NCBI RefSeq assembly: GCF_016917355.1 | Contig: NZ_CP070304.1 | Location: forward strand, 4,216,001-4,280,000 | Reading direction: 5' to 3' | Length of the DNA stretch: 64,000 nucleotides | From: Glaciimonas sp. PAMC28666 | GTDB lineage: Bacteria; Pseudomonadota; Gammaproteobacteria; Burkholderiales; Burkholderiaceae_D | Shown here: positions 32,871 to 42,821 of the stretch, piece by piece | Layout: every line of letters starts with the position of its first letter | Position numbering within the stretch: position 1 is the first letter of the stretch | Program-made: the position numbers and the translations under genes | Notes under the pieces: model-generated | Databases searched by the model: none | Told to the model about the DNA's origin: nothing | The model's input: the letters and a program-made list of their open reading frames with translations, nothing else

Positions 32871-32929
32871 GTAGTATCAAATAACACTAAATTCCAAAAA
32901 GCCCGCCCTGCAGCGGGCTTTGACGTTGT
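32871..32929 (+). repeat. Duplicated terminator element, copy B
   Basis: Second copy of the 59-bp element found after guaA (31865-31923), about 83% identical, starting 12 bases after brnA. Together the two copies bracket the brnTA locus. Confidence 0.8.
32898..32925 (+). terminator. Rho-independent terminator after brnA
   Basis: The AAAGCCCGC/GCGGGCTTT stem is the same as after guaA, with loop CCTGCA. Confidence 0.85.
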
Positions 32930-33347
32930 GGAAGCGCGAAGTCGATTGATGTAAGCATTTTTTCGTCGCCACGGCATGGTCGACTTTCTGCGTCTGCGCT
33001 TAACGACTGGCGCAAAATGGTTGGCGCGAGATCGATGGGATTACAAACCGATCTGGCCGATACGGCGAGGTCGGATAATCGTACACCTTCAGGCTGTTAG
33101 CGGCAGTATCGAAAAAAACGCAAAGAAAAATAACTATTAAACAATTTTAGTAGTCGCATTTTGTCAATACCCCCCTGATCCCGCCTCAGCAAGCCATTTC
33201 CCAAGCTGGTTAACGCCGCAGTGCGGTCGAAATGACGACACCCAACCTCAATCCTAAAATTTTTTTCGCATTAACTTATGCAAAACTATTATACTAAAAT
33301 GAAATACATAGCCGTATATAATTCTAAATTGATATAAATAAGCTCTT
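32930..33347. other. Spacer upstream of the LysR gene
   Basis: No gene is supported. The last 150 bp are AT-rich and probably contain the promoter of the LysR regulator. I see no clear LysR-type inverted repeat. Confidence 0.4.
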
Positions 33348-34286
33348 ATGGATCTCAATCAACTGGAAGCTTTTTCGGCAGTTATGACGATAGGCAGCGT
33401 GACGGGTGCGGGGCGCAGTCTCGGCCGTTCGCAGCCAGCGGTCAGCAAAGCGATCCAGGATCTGGAGAGCGAAATTGGCTATGCGTTGTTTGATCGTAAC
33501 GGTCCACGCGTGACGCCGACTGACCGCGCCTTTCTGCTTTATGAAGAAGTGGAGCGTTCACTAGTGGGCTTGCGCACCATCCAGGAACGGGCTGCAGAAA
33601 TTGGCCGCGACCGGTTACAGGCGATTCATTTGGTGGCTACGGCGGCGCTGGCTTCGACGATTGCTCCCGCAGCCTTGCAATTGGTGCGAGAGCAGGGCGG
33701 CACCTTGCCGGAACACATCCATTTGCGCAGCGCTTCGGCCGAACAAGTAGTGCATTCTGTCTTGCATCGCACAGTGAACCTGGGTTTGACCAGCTTACCA
33801 ATTGCGCATCGCGGTCTTGATCTGCACTGGATCGGTGAAGCGCCGTGCGTGGCCGTGATGCGCGCCGATAGTCCGCTGGCTAATTGTAGCGAAATAAGTG
33901 CGCAGGATTTACGCGACTCACGCATCATTACCTTGTCTAATCGCTACCGTTTGCGTCAGCGCATCGACGAGGCGTTGTGCCGCGACGGAGCGCCGCTCAA
34001 CGTGGCTATGGAAACCAATACTTCGTTTAATGCCATCATGGCCGTGCGGGCTGGCTTAGGCGTGGCGCTGGTGGAGCCGATGACGGCGCTGGGCATGCCG
34101 ATAGACGGGCTGACGGTGCGCCCGTTGGCGGTCCATGTTCCCTTTTATTTTGGCGTTGTTACGCCTTACGGCAAGCCCAACGACAGCGTTATTGATTCGC
34201 TCATCGGCGCACTGGAGACGGCGGCGCGCAATATTTTGCACGGCTTCATAAAACGCAAAGCGGCCGAACACGATAATTTGTTGTGA
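33348..34286 (+). CDS. LysR-family transcriptional regulator
   Basis: It has 312 residues. The N-terminal winged helix-turn-helix spans residues 1-60 (MDLNQLEAFSAVMTIGSVTG, then GRSLGRSQPAVSKAIQDLE), and the C-terminal two-lobed effector-binding domain covers about 90-300. It is encoded directly upstream of, and in the same direction as, the FAD oxidoreductase/ABC importer operon, 76 bp away. It is thus the likely regulator of that operon, with an unknown inducer. Same-strand placement is less common than divergent placement for LysR pairs. Confidence 0.92.
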   Translation: MDLNQLEAFSAVMTIGSVTGAGRSLGRSQPAVSKAIQDLESEIGYALFDRNGPRVTPTDRAFLLYEEVERSLVGLRTIQERAAEIGRDRLQAIHLVATAALASTIAPAALQLVREQGGTLPEHIHLRSASAEQVVHSVLHRTVNLGLTSLPIAHRGLDLHWIGEAPCVAVMRADSPLANCSEISAQDLRDSRIITLSNRYRLRQRIDEALCRDGAPLNVAMETNTSFNAIMAVRAGLGVALVEPMTALGMPIDGLTVRPLAVHVPFYFGVVTPYGKPNDSVIDSLIGALETAARNILHGFIKRKAAEHDNLL

Positions 34287-34362
34287 ACACTTAGCATGGT
34301 TCAGACCGTCCGTACGACTGCCCGTATTACCGCCCGCAATTATTGCATCAGGAGCCGCGCCA

Positions 34363-35877
34363 TTGAACGTTTCCCTTACCGCTTCCAATATTGCATCCGC
34401 TACTTCTTCGTCCGCGGGCCTCGCGCTGCTTGAAGCGCGTCTGCAGCAAGATCTGGCAGTGCTCGAATTACCCGCCAAATCCTGGGTGCCGAGCCTTACA
34501 AGGGAAGGCAGCCGGGTGTTGGACGTAGCGATTATCGGCGGCGGTCAAGCTGGTTTGGCGGCGGCGGCGTCCTTGCATCATCTGGGAATTGGCGCGGTAA
34601 TTTACGATCAGTCACCGGCCGGTTTCGAAGGGCCATGGGCCACCACGGCGCGTATGGAGACCCTGCGTTCGCCAAAAAAACTTACTGGACCGGCGCTGGG
34701 TTTTGCGGCGCTGACCTTCCGCGCCTGGTATGAAGCGCAATGGGGGATTGAGGCTTGGGAAGCGCTAGACAAGATTTCACGGTTGCAATGGATGGATTAT
34801 CTGCGCTGGTATCGGCGTGTGCTGAATCTGGATGTGCGTAACGAACACCGCATCGATGCCATCAGGCCGCGCGCCGACGGTGTGGTGGAATTATCCATCA
34901 GCGCCCCGTCCGGCACATTCACGGTGTTCGCGCGCCGCGTGGTGCTGGCGACCGGCCGCGACGGCCTCGGCGGCGCTACCGTGCCGCCAATTGCACAGAG
35001 CCTGCCGCGTGAATGCTGGGCGCATTCTTCTGATGTCATGGATTACAACTTGCTGGCCGGTCTGCGGGTAGGTGTCATCGGGGCTGGCGCTTCTGCCATG
35101 GATAGCGCCGCAACGGCGCTGGAAGCGGGGGCGGCACGCGTCGATTTGCTGATACGTCGGCACGAACTGCCGCGTGTCAATAAGGGCAAAGGCGCTGGCA
35201 GTCCCGGTTTGACTAATGGCCACTTCAATCTGCCGGATGCATGGAAATGGCGCGTCCGCCATTACATCAACCAGCAACAGACGCCACCGCCCAGCGCCAG
35301 TGTGATGCGCGTGGCGCGGCATGCGAATGCGCGTTTCCTGTTGGGGGCGCCGATCAACGCCATCGCCGTAAGCGAAGAGGGCCTGCGCGTGCGGACGCCG
35401 CGTGGCGTTTTCGCGCTGGATTTTCTTATTTTTTCCACTGGCTTCGTTATCAATCTGGCGGCACGCCCAGAGTTTTCCATCATCGCGCCGCACGTCCGCA
35501 CCTGGAGCGAGCGCTACACGCCGCCGGTCGGCGACGAAGACGAGGAACTGGCAGAATCGCCGGATCTGGGCCCGGTATTTGAATTTCAGCAAAAGCAGGC
35601 GGGCGCGCTGCCGGGCCTGGAGCGCGTGCATTGCTTCTGTTATCCGGCAGTGCTCAGCCATGGCACGCTGTCGGGCGATATTCCCGCCATCAGCGACGGC
35701 GCGCAACGTCTCGCGCAAGGAATTGCGGCGTTATTGTTCGGTGAAGATATCGACATGCATTATCTGAATATGCAACGGTATGTTGAGCCCGAACTGAACG
35801 GCGACGAATGGACACCGGCCGCTGCCAGCGCCGAAGAAATTGCCGCGCTAGTTGCGGCCACGGAAGGAGCGCGATGA
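34363..35877 (+). CDS. FAD/NAD(P)-binding oxidoreductase (flavin monooxygenase-like)
   Basis: It has 504 residues. The FAD Rossmann motif VAIIGGGQAGLAAAASL (GxGxxG at 59-64) and a second dinucleotide motif GVIGAGASAMDSAA (240-245) place it with FMO/SidA-like or thioredoxin-reductase-fold oxidases. There is no CxxxxC redox pair, so it is not a disulfide reductase of the lipoamide dehydrogenase type. An Ala/Ser-rich stretch of about 50 residues precedes the core. The start is TTG with AGGAG 8 bases upstream. It is first in the importer/AhpD/GcvH operon and its stop overlaps the permease start (ATGA). The substrate is unknown. Confidence 0.85.
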   Translation: MNVSLTASNIASATSSSAGLALLEARLQQDLAVLELPAKSWVPSLTREGSRVLDVAIIGGGQAGLAAAASLHHLGIGAVIYDQSPAGFEGPWATTARMETLRSPKKLTGPALGFAALTFRAWYEAQWGIEAWEALDKISRLQWMDYLRWYRRVLNLDVRNEHRIDAIRPRADGVVELSISAPSGTFTVFARRVVLATGRDGLGGATVPPIAQSLPRECWAHSSDVMDYNLLAGLRVGVIGAGASAMDSAATALEAGAARVDLLIRRHELPRVNKGKGAGSPGLTNGHFNLPDAWKWRVRHYINQQQTPPPSASVMRVARHANARFLLGAPINAIAVSEEGLRVRTPRGVFALDFLIFSTGFVINLAARPEFSIIAPHVRTWSERYTPPVGDEDEELAESPDLGPVFEFQQKQAGALPGLERVHCFCYPAVLSHGTLSGDIPAISDGAQRLAQGIAALLFGEDIDMHYLNMQRYVEPELNGDEWTPAAASAEEIAALVAATEGAR

Positions 35878-36848
35878 GCATCGCCATAATGCGCAGCGTC
35901 CTGCAAGCCCTGATGGTGGTGCTGCTAATGACAGTGATCGTCTTCTTCGGCCTGTACCTGATCGGCAATCCGGTCGATATTCTGATCGGCCAGGACGTAG
36001 ATCAGGTGGATCGTTTGCGCATCATTCACGAACTGGGTTTGGATCAGCCGATGTGGCGTCAGTATCTGGCCTTTTTGAATGGCGCCTTGCATGGCAATCT
36101 GGGCAACAGTTTTGTCTATAACGAGCCGGCTATCAAACTGATACTGCAGCGTTTTCCGGCCACCCTGGAATTGGCGTTTGCGGCATTGATCATGGCCGTG
36201 GTGATCGGTATTCCGCTGGGTCTGCTGGCCGGGCTGTTTCCAGAAAGTATTTTTTCCAAACTGGTCATGACGGGCAGCATTTTAGGCTTTTCTTTGCCCA
36301 CGTTCTGGATTGGCCTGATGCTTATCATGGCCTTCAGCGTGACGCTGGGATGGCTACCTTCGGGCGGACGCGGCACCACGGCCGAACTATTCGGCGTGCA
36401 ATGGTCGTGGCTCACGGCCGACGGTTTGCGCCACATGATTTTGCCGGCGATCAATCTGGCACTGTTCAAAATTTCGCTGGTAATTCGCCTGACCCGTGCC
36501 AATGTACGCGAAGTCTTGCCTATGGATTTCGTCAAATTTGCGCGGGCCAAGGGCCTCTCACCGCTGCGAGTGGTACTCAACCATGTGTTGCGCAATACGA
36601 TGATTCCGCTGGTCACGGTGCTGGGCCTGGAACTGGGTTCGACTATCGCATTTGCGGTGGTCACAGAAAGCATCTTCGCCTGGCCGGGTGCTGGAAAACT
36701 CATTCTGGACAGCATTAACTCGCTCGACCGGCCAGTGATTGTGGCCTACATGATGGTCATCGTTTGCCTGTTTGTGACGCTCAATCTGCTAGTGGACGTA
36801 TTGTATAAATTCCTGGACCCGCGCTTGCGCGTGGAGGTGCGCGCATGA
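35874..36848 (+). CDS. Peptide-type ABC transporter permease (DppB-like)
   Basis: Inner-membrane permease of the binding-protein-dependent DppB/OppB family with 324 residues. The ATG at 35874, preceded by GGAAGGAG, gives the usual N-terminus with an immediate membrane helix (LMVVLLMTVIVFFGLYLI) and the family block of about 100 residues before the core. Six membrane segments are expected. The C-terminal core contains the EAA-type loop (DFVKFARAKGLSPLRVVLNH). It overlaps the genes on both sides by ATGA, so all transporter parts are co-translated. Confidence 0.93.
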   Translation: MSIAIMRSVLQALMVVLLMTVIVFFGLYLIGNPVDILIGQDVDQVDRLRIIHELGLDQPMWRQYLAFLNGALHGNLGNSFVYNEPAIKLILQRFPATLELAFAALIMAVVIGIPLGLLAGLFPESIFSKLVMTGSILGFSLPTFWIGLMLIMAFSVTLGWLPSGGRGTTAELFGVQWSWLTADGLRHMILPAINLALFKISLVIRLTRANVREVLPMDFVKFARAKGLSPLRVVLNHVLRNTMIPLVTVLGLELGSTIAFAVVTESIFAWPGAGKLILDSINSLDRPVIVAYMMVIVCLFVTLNLLVDVLYKFLDPRLRVEVRA

Positions 36849-37807
36849 ACCAACCGCTCAAACAGCCGGTACCGGTGTTGCCGGAAGCGCTGGCCGACAT
36901 CACGGCGCTGTCTTTGCCACCACCGCCTTTGCGTGAATCACCATGGCGTCGCATGGCATCCAATTTCCTGGAATCCAGAATAGCCGTGCTGGGTCTGGTG
37001 GTGTCCGCGCTATTAATTATTGCTGCGCTGGGGGCACCCTGGCTGACGCCGCAAAACCCTTATGATCTGATGCAACTGGATGTGCTGGACGCTCGTCTGC
37101 ATCCGGGCACGCTCAATGGCTTGGGCACTTTCACTTATTGGCTGGGCACGGACGGTCAGGGCCGCGATCTGTTTTCGGGGATTCTCTACGGCTTGCGCAT
37201 CAGCGTCGGCATCGGTGTCGGCTCAGCGCTGATCGCTGGCCTGATCGGCACCATGGCCGGGTTACTGGCGGCTTATGTCGGCGGCAAGACCGATGCGTTG
37301 CTGATGCGGTCGGCAGACCTGGTCTTGTCGTTCCCATCGATACTGGTGGCGATGCTGATTCTGGCATATCTCGGCAAGGGCATCATGAATGTGATGGTGA
37401 CACTGGTCGTGCTGGAATGGGCCTACTATGCGCGCACGGCGCGTGGCCAGGCGCTGGTCGAGCGCCAAAAGGAATACGTCGAAGCCGCGCGCGGCCTGGG
37501 TCTGCCTGCCTGGCGCATCATGGTGTATCACATCTTGCCCAATTGCCTGCCGCCGCTGATCGTGGTCTGTACCTTGCAGATCGCCCGTGCCATCACGCTG
37601 GAAGCCACACTCAGCTTCCTCGGCCTGGGCGTGCCGATTACCGAACCATCGTTAGGATTACTGATTTCCAACGGTTATCAAACCATGTTGTCTGGCGAAT
37701 ACTGGATCAGTTTTTATCCCGGCATTGCCTTGTTAATTGTCATTGTTGCGATCAACCTGGTGAGCGATCGCCTGCGCGACGTGATGAATCCGAGGTATCA
37801 GAAATGA
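36845..37807 (+). CDS. Peptide-type ABC transporter permease (DppC-like)
   Basis: Second membrane subunit, 320 residues. A cytoplasmic Pro/Leu-rich tail of about 40 residues is followed by the first membrane helix (IAVLGLVVSALLIIAALG), the periplasmic region with GTDGQGRDLFSGILYGLRI, typical of DppC, and the EAA loop (EYVEAARGLGLPAWRIMVYH) that contacts the ATPases. The start and stop overlap neighbouring genes as ATGA. The importer thus has the complete B-C-D-F set in order. Confidence 0.93.
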   Translation: MNQPLKQPVPVLPEALADITALSLPPPPLRESPWRRMASNFLESRIAVLGLVVSALLIIAALGAPWLTPQNPYDLMQLDVLDARLHPGTLNGLGTFTYWLGTDGQGRDLFSGILYGLRISVGIGVGSALIAGLIGTMAGLLAAYVGGKTDALLMRSADLVLSFPSILVAMLILAYLGKGIMNVMVTLVVLEWAYYARTARGQALVERQKEYVEAARGLGLPAWRIMVYHILPNCLPPLIVVCTLQIARAITLEATLSFLGLGVPITEPSLGLLISNGYQTMLSGEYWISFYPGIALLIVIVAINLVSDRLRDVMNPRYQK

Positions 37808-38796
37808 GCGTGCCAACATTGGAAGTGCGCAATCTGCGCACGCATTTCTTTACCCGTGAAGGCGTCTTGCCAGCGGTCGATGATGTTTCGCTCAAGCTCG
37901 AACGCGGACAAATTCTCGGGCTCGTTGGCGAATCCGGTTCCGGCAAGACGGTGACGGGTTTTTCCATACTCGGTCTGGTGGATGCGCCGGGGAAGATCGT
38001 CAGTGGCGAAATTTTGTTCCAGGGCCGCGACCTGACCAAGCTTAGTCCTAAAGAAATGCGCGCACTGCAAGGCAACCGCATTGCAATGATCTTTCAGGAC
38101 CCGATGATGACACTCAACCCAGTGCTGCGGGTGGATGCGCAAATGATAGAAGCGGTCCGCGCGCACAGCAAGGCAAGTCACACGCAAGCGCGCGAACTGG
38201 CACGTGACACGCTCGGCATGATGGGAATTCCCAGCCCCGAGGAACGGCTGTTGGCGTATCCGCATCAGTTATCGGGCGGCATGCGTCAGCGCGTGGCAAT
38301 TGCCATTGCCATGCTGCATAAGCCTGACCTGATCATTGCCGACGAACCGACGACTGCATTGGATGTGACAATACAGGCGCAGATTCTGTCCGAAGTCCAG
38401 AATCTGGCGCGTCTCCACGGCACGGCACTGATTTGGATTACCCATGATTTATCGGTCGTGGCAGGATTGGCCGATCAGGTCGCGGTGATGTATTCGGGCC
38501 GCATTGTGGAGCAGGGTAGCGTGGCCGACGTACTGGACCGTCCCTTACATCCCTATACCAGCGGCCTGATCGGCAGTCTGCCCAGCAATAACCGGCGCGG
38601 GCAACGCTTGCGTCAAATTCCCGGCATGACGCCGAATCTCCTGCATCTCCCGCCGACCTGCGCGTTCGCGGCGCGCTGTGAACGCGTTAGCGAGGTTTGC
38701 ATCGAACGACCTGCCTTGCGTGAAACAGCGCCTGCGCATTTCGTTCGCTGTTTTCATCCTGGCAGTCAAGTCAACGCCAATGGAGAGGCCTTATGA
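37804..38796 (+). CDS. Peptide-type ABC transporter ATP-binding protein (DppD-like)
   Basis: It has 330 residues from the ATG at 37804; the same frame is open far upstream, but that part lies inside the permease gene. Walker A is GESGSGKT, the signature is LSGGMRQR and Walker B is [12 protein letters not shown]. The C-terminal oligopeptide/dipeptide domain has a Cys-containing tail (TCAFAARCERVSEVC), in many family members an iron-sulfur binding site. It powers import together with the next gene product. Confidence 0.94.
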   Translation: MSVPTLEVRNLRTHFFTREGVLPAVDDVSLKLERGQILGLVGESGSGKTVTGFSILGLVDAPGKIVSGEILFQGRDLTKLSPKEMRALQGNRIAMIFQDPMMTLNPVLRVDAQMIEAVRAHSKASHTQARELARDTLGMMGIPSPEERLLAYPHQLSGGMRQRVAIAIAMLHKPDLIIADEPTTALDVTIQAQILSEVQNLARLHGTALIWITHDLSVVAGLADQVAVMYSGRIVEQGSVADVLDRPLHPYTSGLIGSLPSNNRRGQRLRQIPGMTPNLLHLPPTCAFAARCERVSEVCIERPALRETAPAHFVRCFHPGSQVNANGEAL

Positions 38797-39806
38797 GTCA
38801 GGAAAATATGCCGCCTCTGGTGGAAGTCAAAGATGTGAGCAAACGTTTTGGCGAACGTCGCCTGAGCACTGTCGCAAAAATGATGCAGGCGCGCGGCTGG
38901 GTGCAACCAGCACCGGTCACGCGCGCGTTGGATCATCTCGATCTGCAAGTGTATCCGGGAGAAGTTGTCGGCCTGGTGGGCGAGTCGGGATGCGGGAAAT
39001 CGACGCTCGGCCGCGTGGTCAGTGGCTTGTTGCTGCCATCGGCAGGTCAGGTGCTGATCGACGGTCAGGATCGCACCACATTGTCTTCGCAGCAAGAGCA
39101 TGATGCCAAGCTGAAGATACAGATGATTTTCCAGAACCCCTACGCCAGTCTCAATCCACGGCGTCGTGTCGATCAGATTATCGGCGAGGCGGCGCTGATT
39201 CACGGCAAGGTCAGCCGTGCTGAATTAGATGATTATGTCTGCGCACAAATGTTGCGCGCTGGACTGGACCCACAGTTACGCGACCGCTATCCGCACCAGT
39301 TCAGTGGCGGTCAGCGTCAGCGCATAGGCATTGCGCGGGCGTTGGCGGTGCAACCGCAGATGCTGGTGTGCGATGAAGCTGTCGCTGCGCTAGACGTATC
39401 CATCCAGGCGCAGATTCTCAATCTGTTCACGGATTTGCGGGAACAGTTAAATCTCACTTATTTGTTCATCAGCCATGATCTGGGCGTGGTGGAACATGTC
39501 TCGGATCGCGTAGTGATCATGTATCTGGGCCGTGTGGTTGAAAGTGCCGGCGTCGACGATTTGTTCACGCGCCCCAATCATCCCTATACGCAGGCCTTGC
39601 TGGCGGAAGTGCCGAGTCTGACGGTGCGCAAGAAACAATTTACCGCCATCAAGGGCGAAATTCCCAGCCCGCTGGCACCCCCATCGGGCTGTCATTTCCA
39701 CCCGCGCTGCCCGCACGCCATGGCGCGCTGCCGGGACCAGGCCCCGGTGCTGAAACAGATTGCGGCCGGGCATCAGAGCGCTTGTCATTTAAACGATGCA
39801 GCCTGA
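38793..39806 (+). CDS. Peptide-type ABC transporter ATP-binding protein (DppF-like)
   Basis: Second ATPase, 337 residues. Walker A is GESGCGKS, the signature is FSGGQRQR and the Walker B region is [12 protein letters not shown], where the usual EP is EA. That substitution leaves the catalytic Glu in place. The C-terminal tail carries the Cys pattern [15 protein letters not shown]. An unusual insertion of about 25 residues ([20 protein letters not shown]) lies between the N-terminal strand and Walker A. It overlaps the previous gene by ATGA. Confidence 0.93.
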   Translation: MSQENMPPLVEVKDVSKRFGERRLSTVAKMMQARGWVQPAPVTRALDHLDLQVYPGEVVGLVGESGCGKSTLGRVVSGLLLPSAGQVLIDGQDRTTLSSQQEHDAKLKIQMIFQNPYASLNPRRRVDQIIGEAALIHGKVSRAELDDYVCAQMLRAGLDPQLRDRYPHQFSGGQRQRIGIARALAVQPQMLVCDEAVAALDVSIQAQILNLFTDLREQLNLTYLFISHDLGVVEHVSDRVVIMYLGRVVESAGVDDLFTRPNHPYTQALLAEVPSLTVRKKQFTAIKGEIPSPLAPPSGCHFHPRCPHAMARCRDQAPVLKQIAAGHQSACHLNDAA

Positions 39807-39850
39807 TTTGCTTAGTTAGAGATATCAATTACCAAAATCCACCGAGGAAA

Positions 39851-41425
39851 ATGATGAAAAAAACGCTACTCTCCAGTTTATTCGCAGCAGCCCTGGTCAG
39901 CACTGGCGCGACTGGTGCGCAAACACTTAATATTGCCTTTGCCGATCCGCTATCCTCCATCGATCCGCAATTGAATAATCATGCCGGAGACCGCTCGGTG
40001 GACCTGCATTTTTGGGATTTGCTGGTGGAAAACAATTACAACAAGCTGCAACCTGGCTTGGCGGTGAGCTGGAAAAATATCGATCCCAAGACCTGGGAAT
40101 TCAAGCTACGGCCTAACGTCAAATGGCAAGATGGCAAACCGTTCACTGCCGACGATGTCATCTTCTCCTACCAACGCGCCCGCAGCGTGCCGGGCAGTCT
40201 GGCCACCTTCGCCGGTTACCTGCGCACGGTCGAATCAGTCACCGCCAAGGACCCGTTGACGTTAGTCATCAAGACCAATATCCCAAATCCCGATCTGCCA
40301 TTGAATCTGGCGTCTGTGCATATCGTCAGCAAACATGTCGGCGAGAAATCGACCACCGAAAACTATAACAGCGGTGCCGCCATGGTCGGCTCCGGTCCTT
40401 ACAAATTTGTCTCCTACACGCCGGGCGATCGCGTGGTGATGGAACGCAGCGATACCTACTGGGGGCCTAAGCAACTCTGGCAAAAAGTCAATTACCGCTA
40501 CATCAACAATGCCGCCGCGCGTACCGCCGCCCTTTTGTCGGGCGACGTGGATGTGATCGACAAAGTATCGGTATCAGACCTGACGCGCCTGAAGCAGTCA
40601 CCCAACGTTAAGGTCTATCCCTACGCTGGCCTGCGCGTATTGTTGCTGCAACCGAGCTTCCACGAAGGTCCCAGCCCTTACATCACCGATAACAATGGCA
40701 AGCAGTTAGACAAGAACCCGTTGCTTGACGTGCGGGTGCGCCGTGCGCTGTCGCTGGCGATCAACCGCAAGGCGATTGTAGACCGTATTTTGCAAGGCGC
40801 TGCATCGGAAGCCAATCAGTGGATGCCGAGCGGCACTTATGGTTACAACCCCGCCGTCAAAAATATCCCTAACGATGTCGTTCAGGCCAAAAAATTGCTG
40901 GCTGACGCGGGTTTCCCGGCCGGTTTCAAACTGACCATCCATGTGCCAAACGACCGCTACCCGCAAGCGCCAGAAACGGCACAGGCGGTGGCGCAATTCT
41001 GGACCCGGATTGGTGTTAAGACGCAGGTAGAAGTTCTGCCATGGGCCGCCTATGCTGCGCGTGCCAACAAAAATGAATTCGCCGTCAGTATGCTAGCCTG
41101 GGGTAACGGCACCGGCGAAGCCAGTTATGCGCTGGTCAACGTGTTGGCCACGGTAGATGCCAAGAAAGGTCTCGGCGCGTCAAACTGGGGCTACTACAGC
41201 AACCCGGCCGTGGACAAGGCGCTGGAAGATTCCACGGTCGAATTCGATTCCGCCAAGCGTGAAGCCATCCTTCGTAATTCGGTCAAAATCGTGTCTGACG
41301 ATGTCGGCGTGATTCCGCTGTATCACTATCAAAATGTGTGGGCCGCCAAGAAAGGCTTGAAGGTCACGCCTGCCAGCAGCGATCGCACCACCGCGATGAT
41401 GGTCACGCGCGACGGTCAGAAATAA
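39851..41425 (+). CDS. Periplasmic solute-binding protein, family 5 (peptide/opine type)
   Basis: It has 524 residues from the first of two adjacent ATGs, with GAGGAA just upstream. A signal peptide of about 23 residues ends at TGATGA/Q. The SBP family 5 fold is clear from AFADPLSSIDPQLNNHAGD, WEFKLRPNVKWQDGKPFTADD and DVRVRRALSLAINRKAIVD. From memory it resembles the group catalogued as KPN_01854-type binding proteins, which occur beside luciferase-like monooxygenases and CMD proteins. A profile search would be needed to confirm this. The ligand is unknown. Confidence 0.92.
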   Translation: MMKKTLLSSLFAAALVSTGATGAQTLNIAFADPLSSIDPQLNNHAGDRSVDLHFWDLLVENNYNKLQPGLAVSWKNIDPKTWEFKLRPNVKWQDGKPFTADDVIFSYQRARSVPGSLATFAGYLRTVESVTAKDPLTLVIKTNIPNPDLPLNLASVHIVSKHVGEKSTTENYNSGAAMVGSGPYKFVSYTPGDRVVMERSDTYWGPKQLWQKVNYRYINNAAARTAALLSGDVDVIDKVSVSDLTRLKQSPNVKVYPYAGLRVLLLQPSFHEGPSPYITDNNGKQLDKNPLLDVRVRRALSLAINRKAIVDRILQGAASEANQWMPSGTYGYNPAVKNIPNDVVQAKKLLADAGFPAGFKLTIHVPNDRYPQAPETAQAVAQFWTRIGVKTQVEVLPWAAYAARANKNEFAVSMLAWGNGTGEASYALVNVLATVDAKKGLGASNWGYYSNPAVDKALEDSTVEFDSAKREAILRNSVKIVSDDVGVIPLYHYQNVWAAKKGLKVTPASSDRTTAMMVTRDGQK

Positions 41426-41437
41426 GAGGGGGCGGCA

Positions 41438-42817
41438 ATGTCAGCCTTAACGCTCAATGTTGCGCCAGTGGATGATTTGATCGATGTGCCACGTCGCATT
41501 ATCGTCAGCGGCGCAGCCCCCGGTGCCGTGGTTGAGATCGTCAGCCAGACACTGCGTGCGGGTGTGCAATGGCACAGCCGTGCGTACTTTAGGGCCGATG
41601 CTGCGGGCGAAGTGGACTTGACGCAAATCGCGCCGTTGCCTTTGGACGGTGAGGGTACAAGCGATTATGCCGGGGTGTCGGCAATGGGTCTGCTATGGTC
41701 GCAGACGCCGCAACTGGCCGGCGGTCGCGAAGTATTCCATGCCGACGTCAGCGCGCCGCTGGAAACGGTGCTCGAAGCGCGTAGCGGCGAAGATACTGCC
41801 AATGCCGTGCTGGTGCAACGGCTGTGCGCAGAGGGCGTCAAACGGCGTGAATTGCGTAAGGACGACACGCAAGGCCACGGCTTGGTCGGTACGCTGTTTA
41901 CGCCGGCCGGTCCCGGCCCGCATCCGGCGGTGATGATACTCAATGGATCGGGTGGCGGCATCAATGCAGCACGCGCCGCCTTATATGCGTCACGCGGCGT
42001 GATGGCGCTGGCACTAGCCTATTTCAAGGCACCCGGTTTGTCCGACTATATCTCCAATACACCACTGGAATATTTTGCCCGGGGTCTGGACTGGATGCGG
42101 CACGAATTGCAACCCGAGCACGGTTTTGTAGCGTTAAGCGGCCAGTCGCGTGGCGGCGAACTGGTGCTGCTGCTGGCCGCGACCTTTCCGGAAAAAGTTT
42201 CCGCTGTGCTGGCCTATGTACCTAGTGCGCTGGTGCACAGCGGCCAGAATGCTGCTGATCCGGCCCTCGGGCGGGAAGGGCCGACCTGGCTGCTGCAAGG
42301 CAAGCCCTTGCCGCATCAATGGCAGGATAATCGTTTCGCCACTTGGGCACCCTTCGATGAAGGGCCATCGCCCCATCGTCACGCCTTGGCCATGCTCACC
42401 GCCTTGCAAGATGGGGACGCTGTGGCGCGCGCGCGCATCCCGGTAGAACTGATTAAGGCACCAGTGTTGCTAGTGTCGGCCACTGACGATGGTTCGTGGC
42501 CGTCCAGTCAGTATTGCCGTATGGTGAGCGATAAGCTGAACGAGGTTGAGCACCCGTATTCGGTGCAATGGTGCGATTATCAGGACGCCGGTCACGCCAT
42601 CCTGTTTCCCTACGTCCCGACCACCCAACTCAGTTATGCCCATCCCGTCTCGAGCCGCATTAGCACCGGTGGCGGCAATCCAGCCGCGAACGCCCGTGCC
42701 GATTGTGATTCCTGGCAGCATGCTCTGGCCTTCCTGAAAAAAGCGGCCGAATCACGCAGCAGTCCGACTCCACCGCAGACCTGTCCAGCCGAACCCCCAA
42801 CATTTAACGAGGAATGA
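41438..42817 (+). CDS. Acyl-CoA thioester hydrolase / BAAT-family alpha/beta hydrolase
   Basis: It has 459 residues. The N-terminal domain (about 1-130) is the immunoglobulin-like bile-acid-CoA hydrolase domain (DVPRRIIVSGAAPGA). The C-terminal alpha/beta hydrolase has the nucleophile elbow GQSRGGE with Ser237, then the Asp in SATDDGSWPS and the His in DAGHAI, a complete triad. The family cleaves acyl-CoA or transfers acyl groups to amino acids such as glycine or taurine. Here it follows the binding protein by 12 bp, so it probably acts on the imported compound or on its activated form. Confidence 0.88.
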   Translation: MSALTLNVAPVDDLIDVPRRIIVSGAAPGAVVEIVSQTLRAGVQWHSRAYFRADAAGEVDLTQIAPLPLDGEGTSDYAGVSAMGLLWSQTPQLAGGREVFHADVSAPLETVLEARSGEDTANAVLVQRLCAEGVKRRELRKDDTQGHGLVGTLFTPAGPGPHPAVMILNGSGGGINAARAALYASRGVMALALAYFKAPGLSDYISNTPLEYFARGLDWMRHELQPEHGFVALSGQSRGGELVLLLAATFPEKVSAVLAYVPSALVHSGQNAADPALGREGPTWLLQGKPLPHQWQDNRFATWAPFDEGPSPHRHALAMLTALQDGDAVARARIPVELIKAPVLLVSATDDGSWPSSQYCRMVSDKLNEVEHPYSVQWCDYQDAGHAILFPYVPTTQLSYAHPVSSRISTGGGNPAANARADCDSWQHALAFLKKAAESRSSPTPPQTCPAEPPTFNEE

Positions 42818-42821
42818 TGTC

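Noticed and set aside
37138-37803. Extended N-terminus of the DppD-like ATPase
   Set aside because: The frame is open upstream, but that part overlaps the permease gene and has no ATPase homology; the real start is the ATG at 37804.
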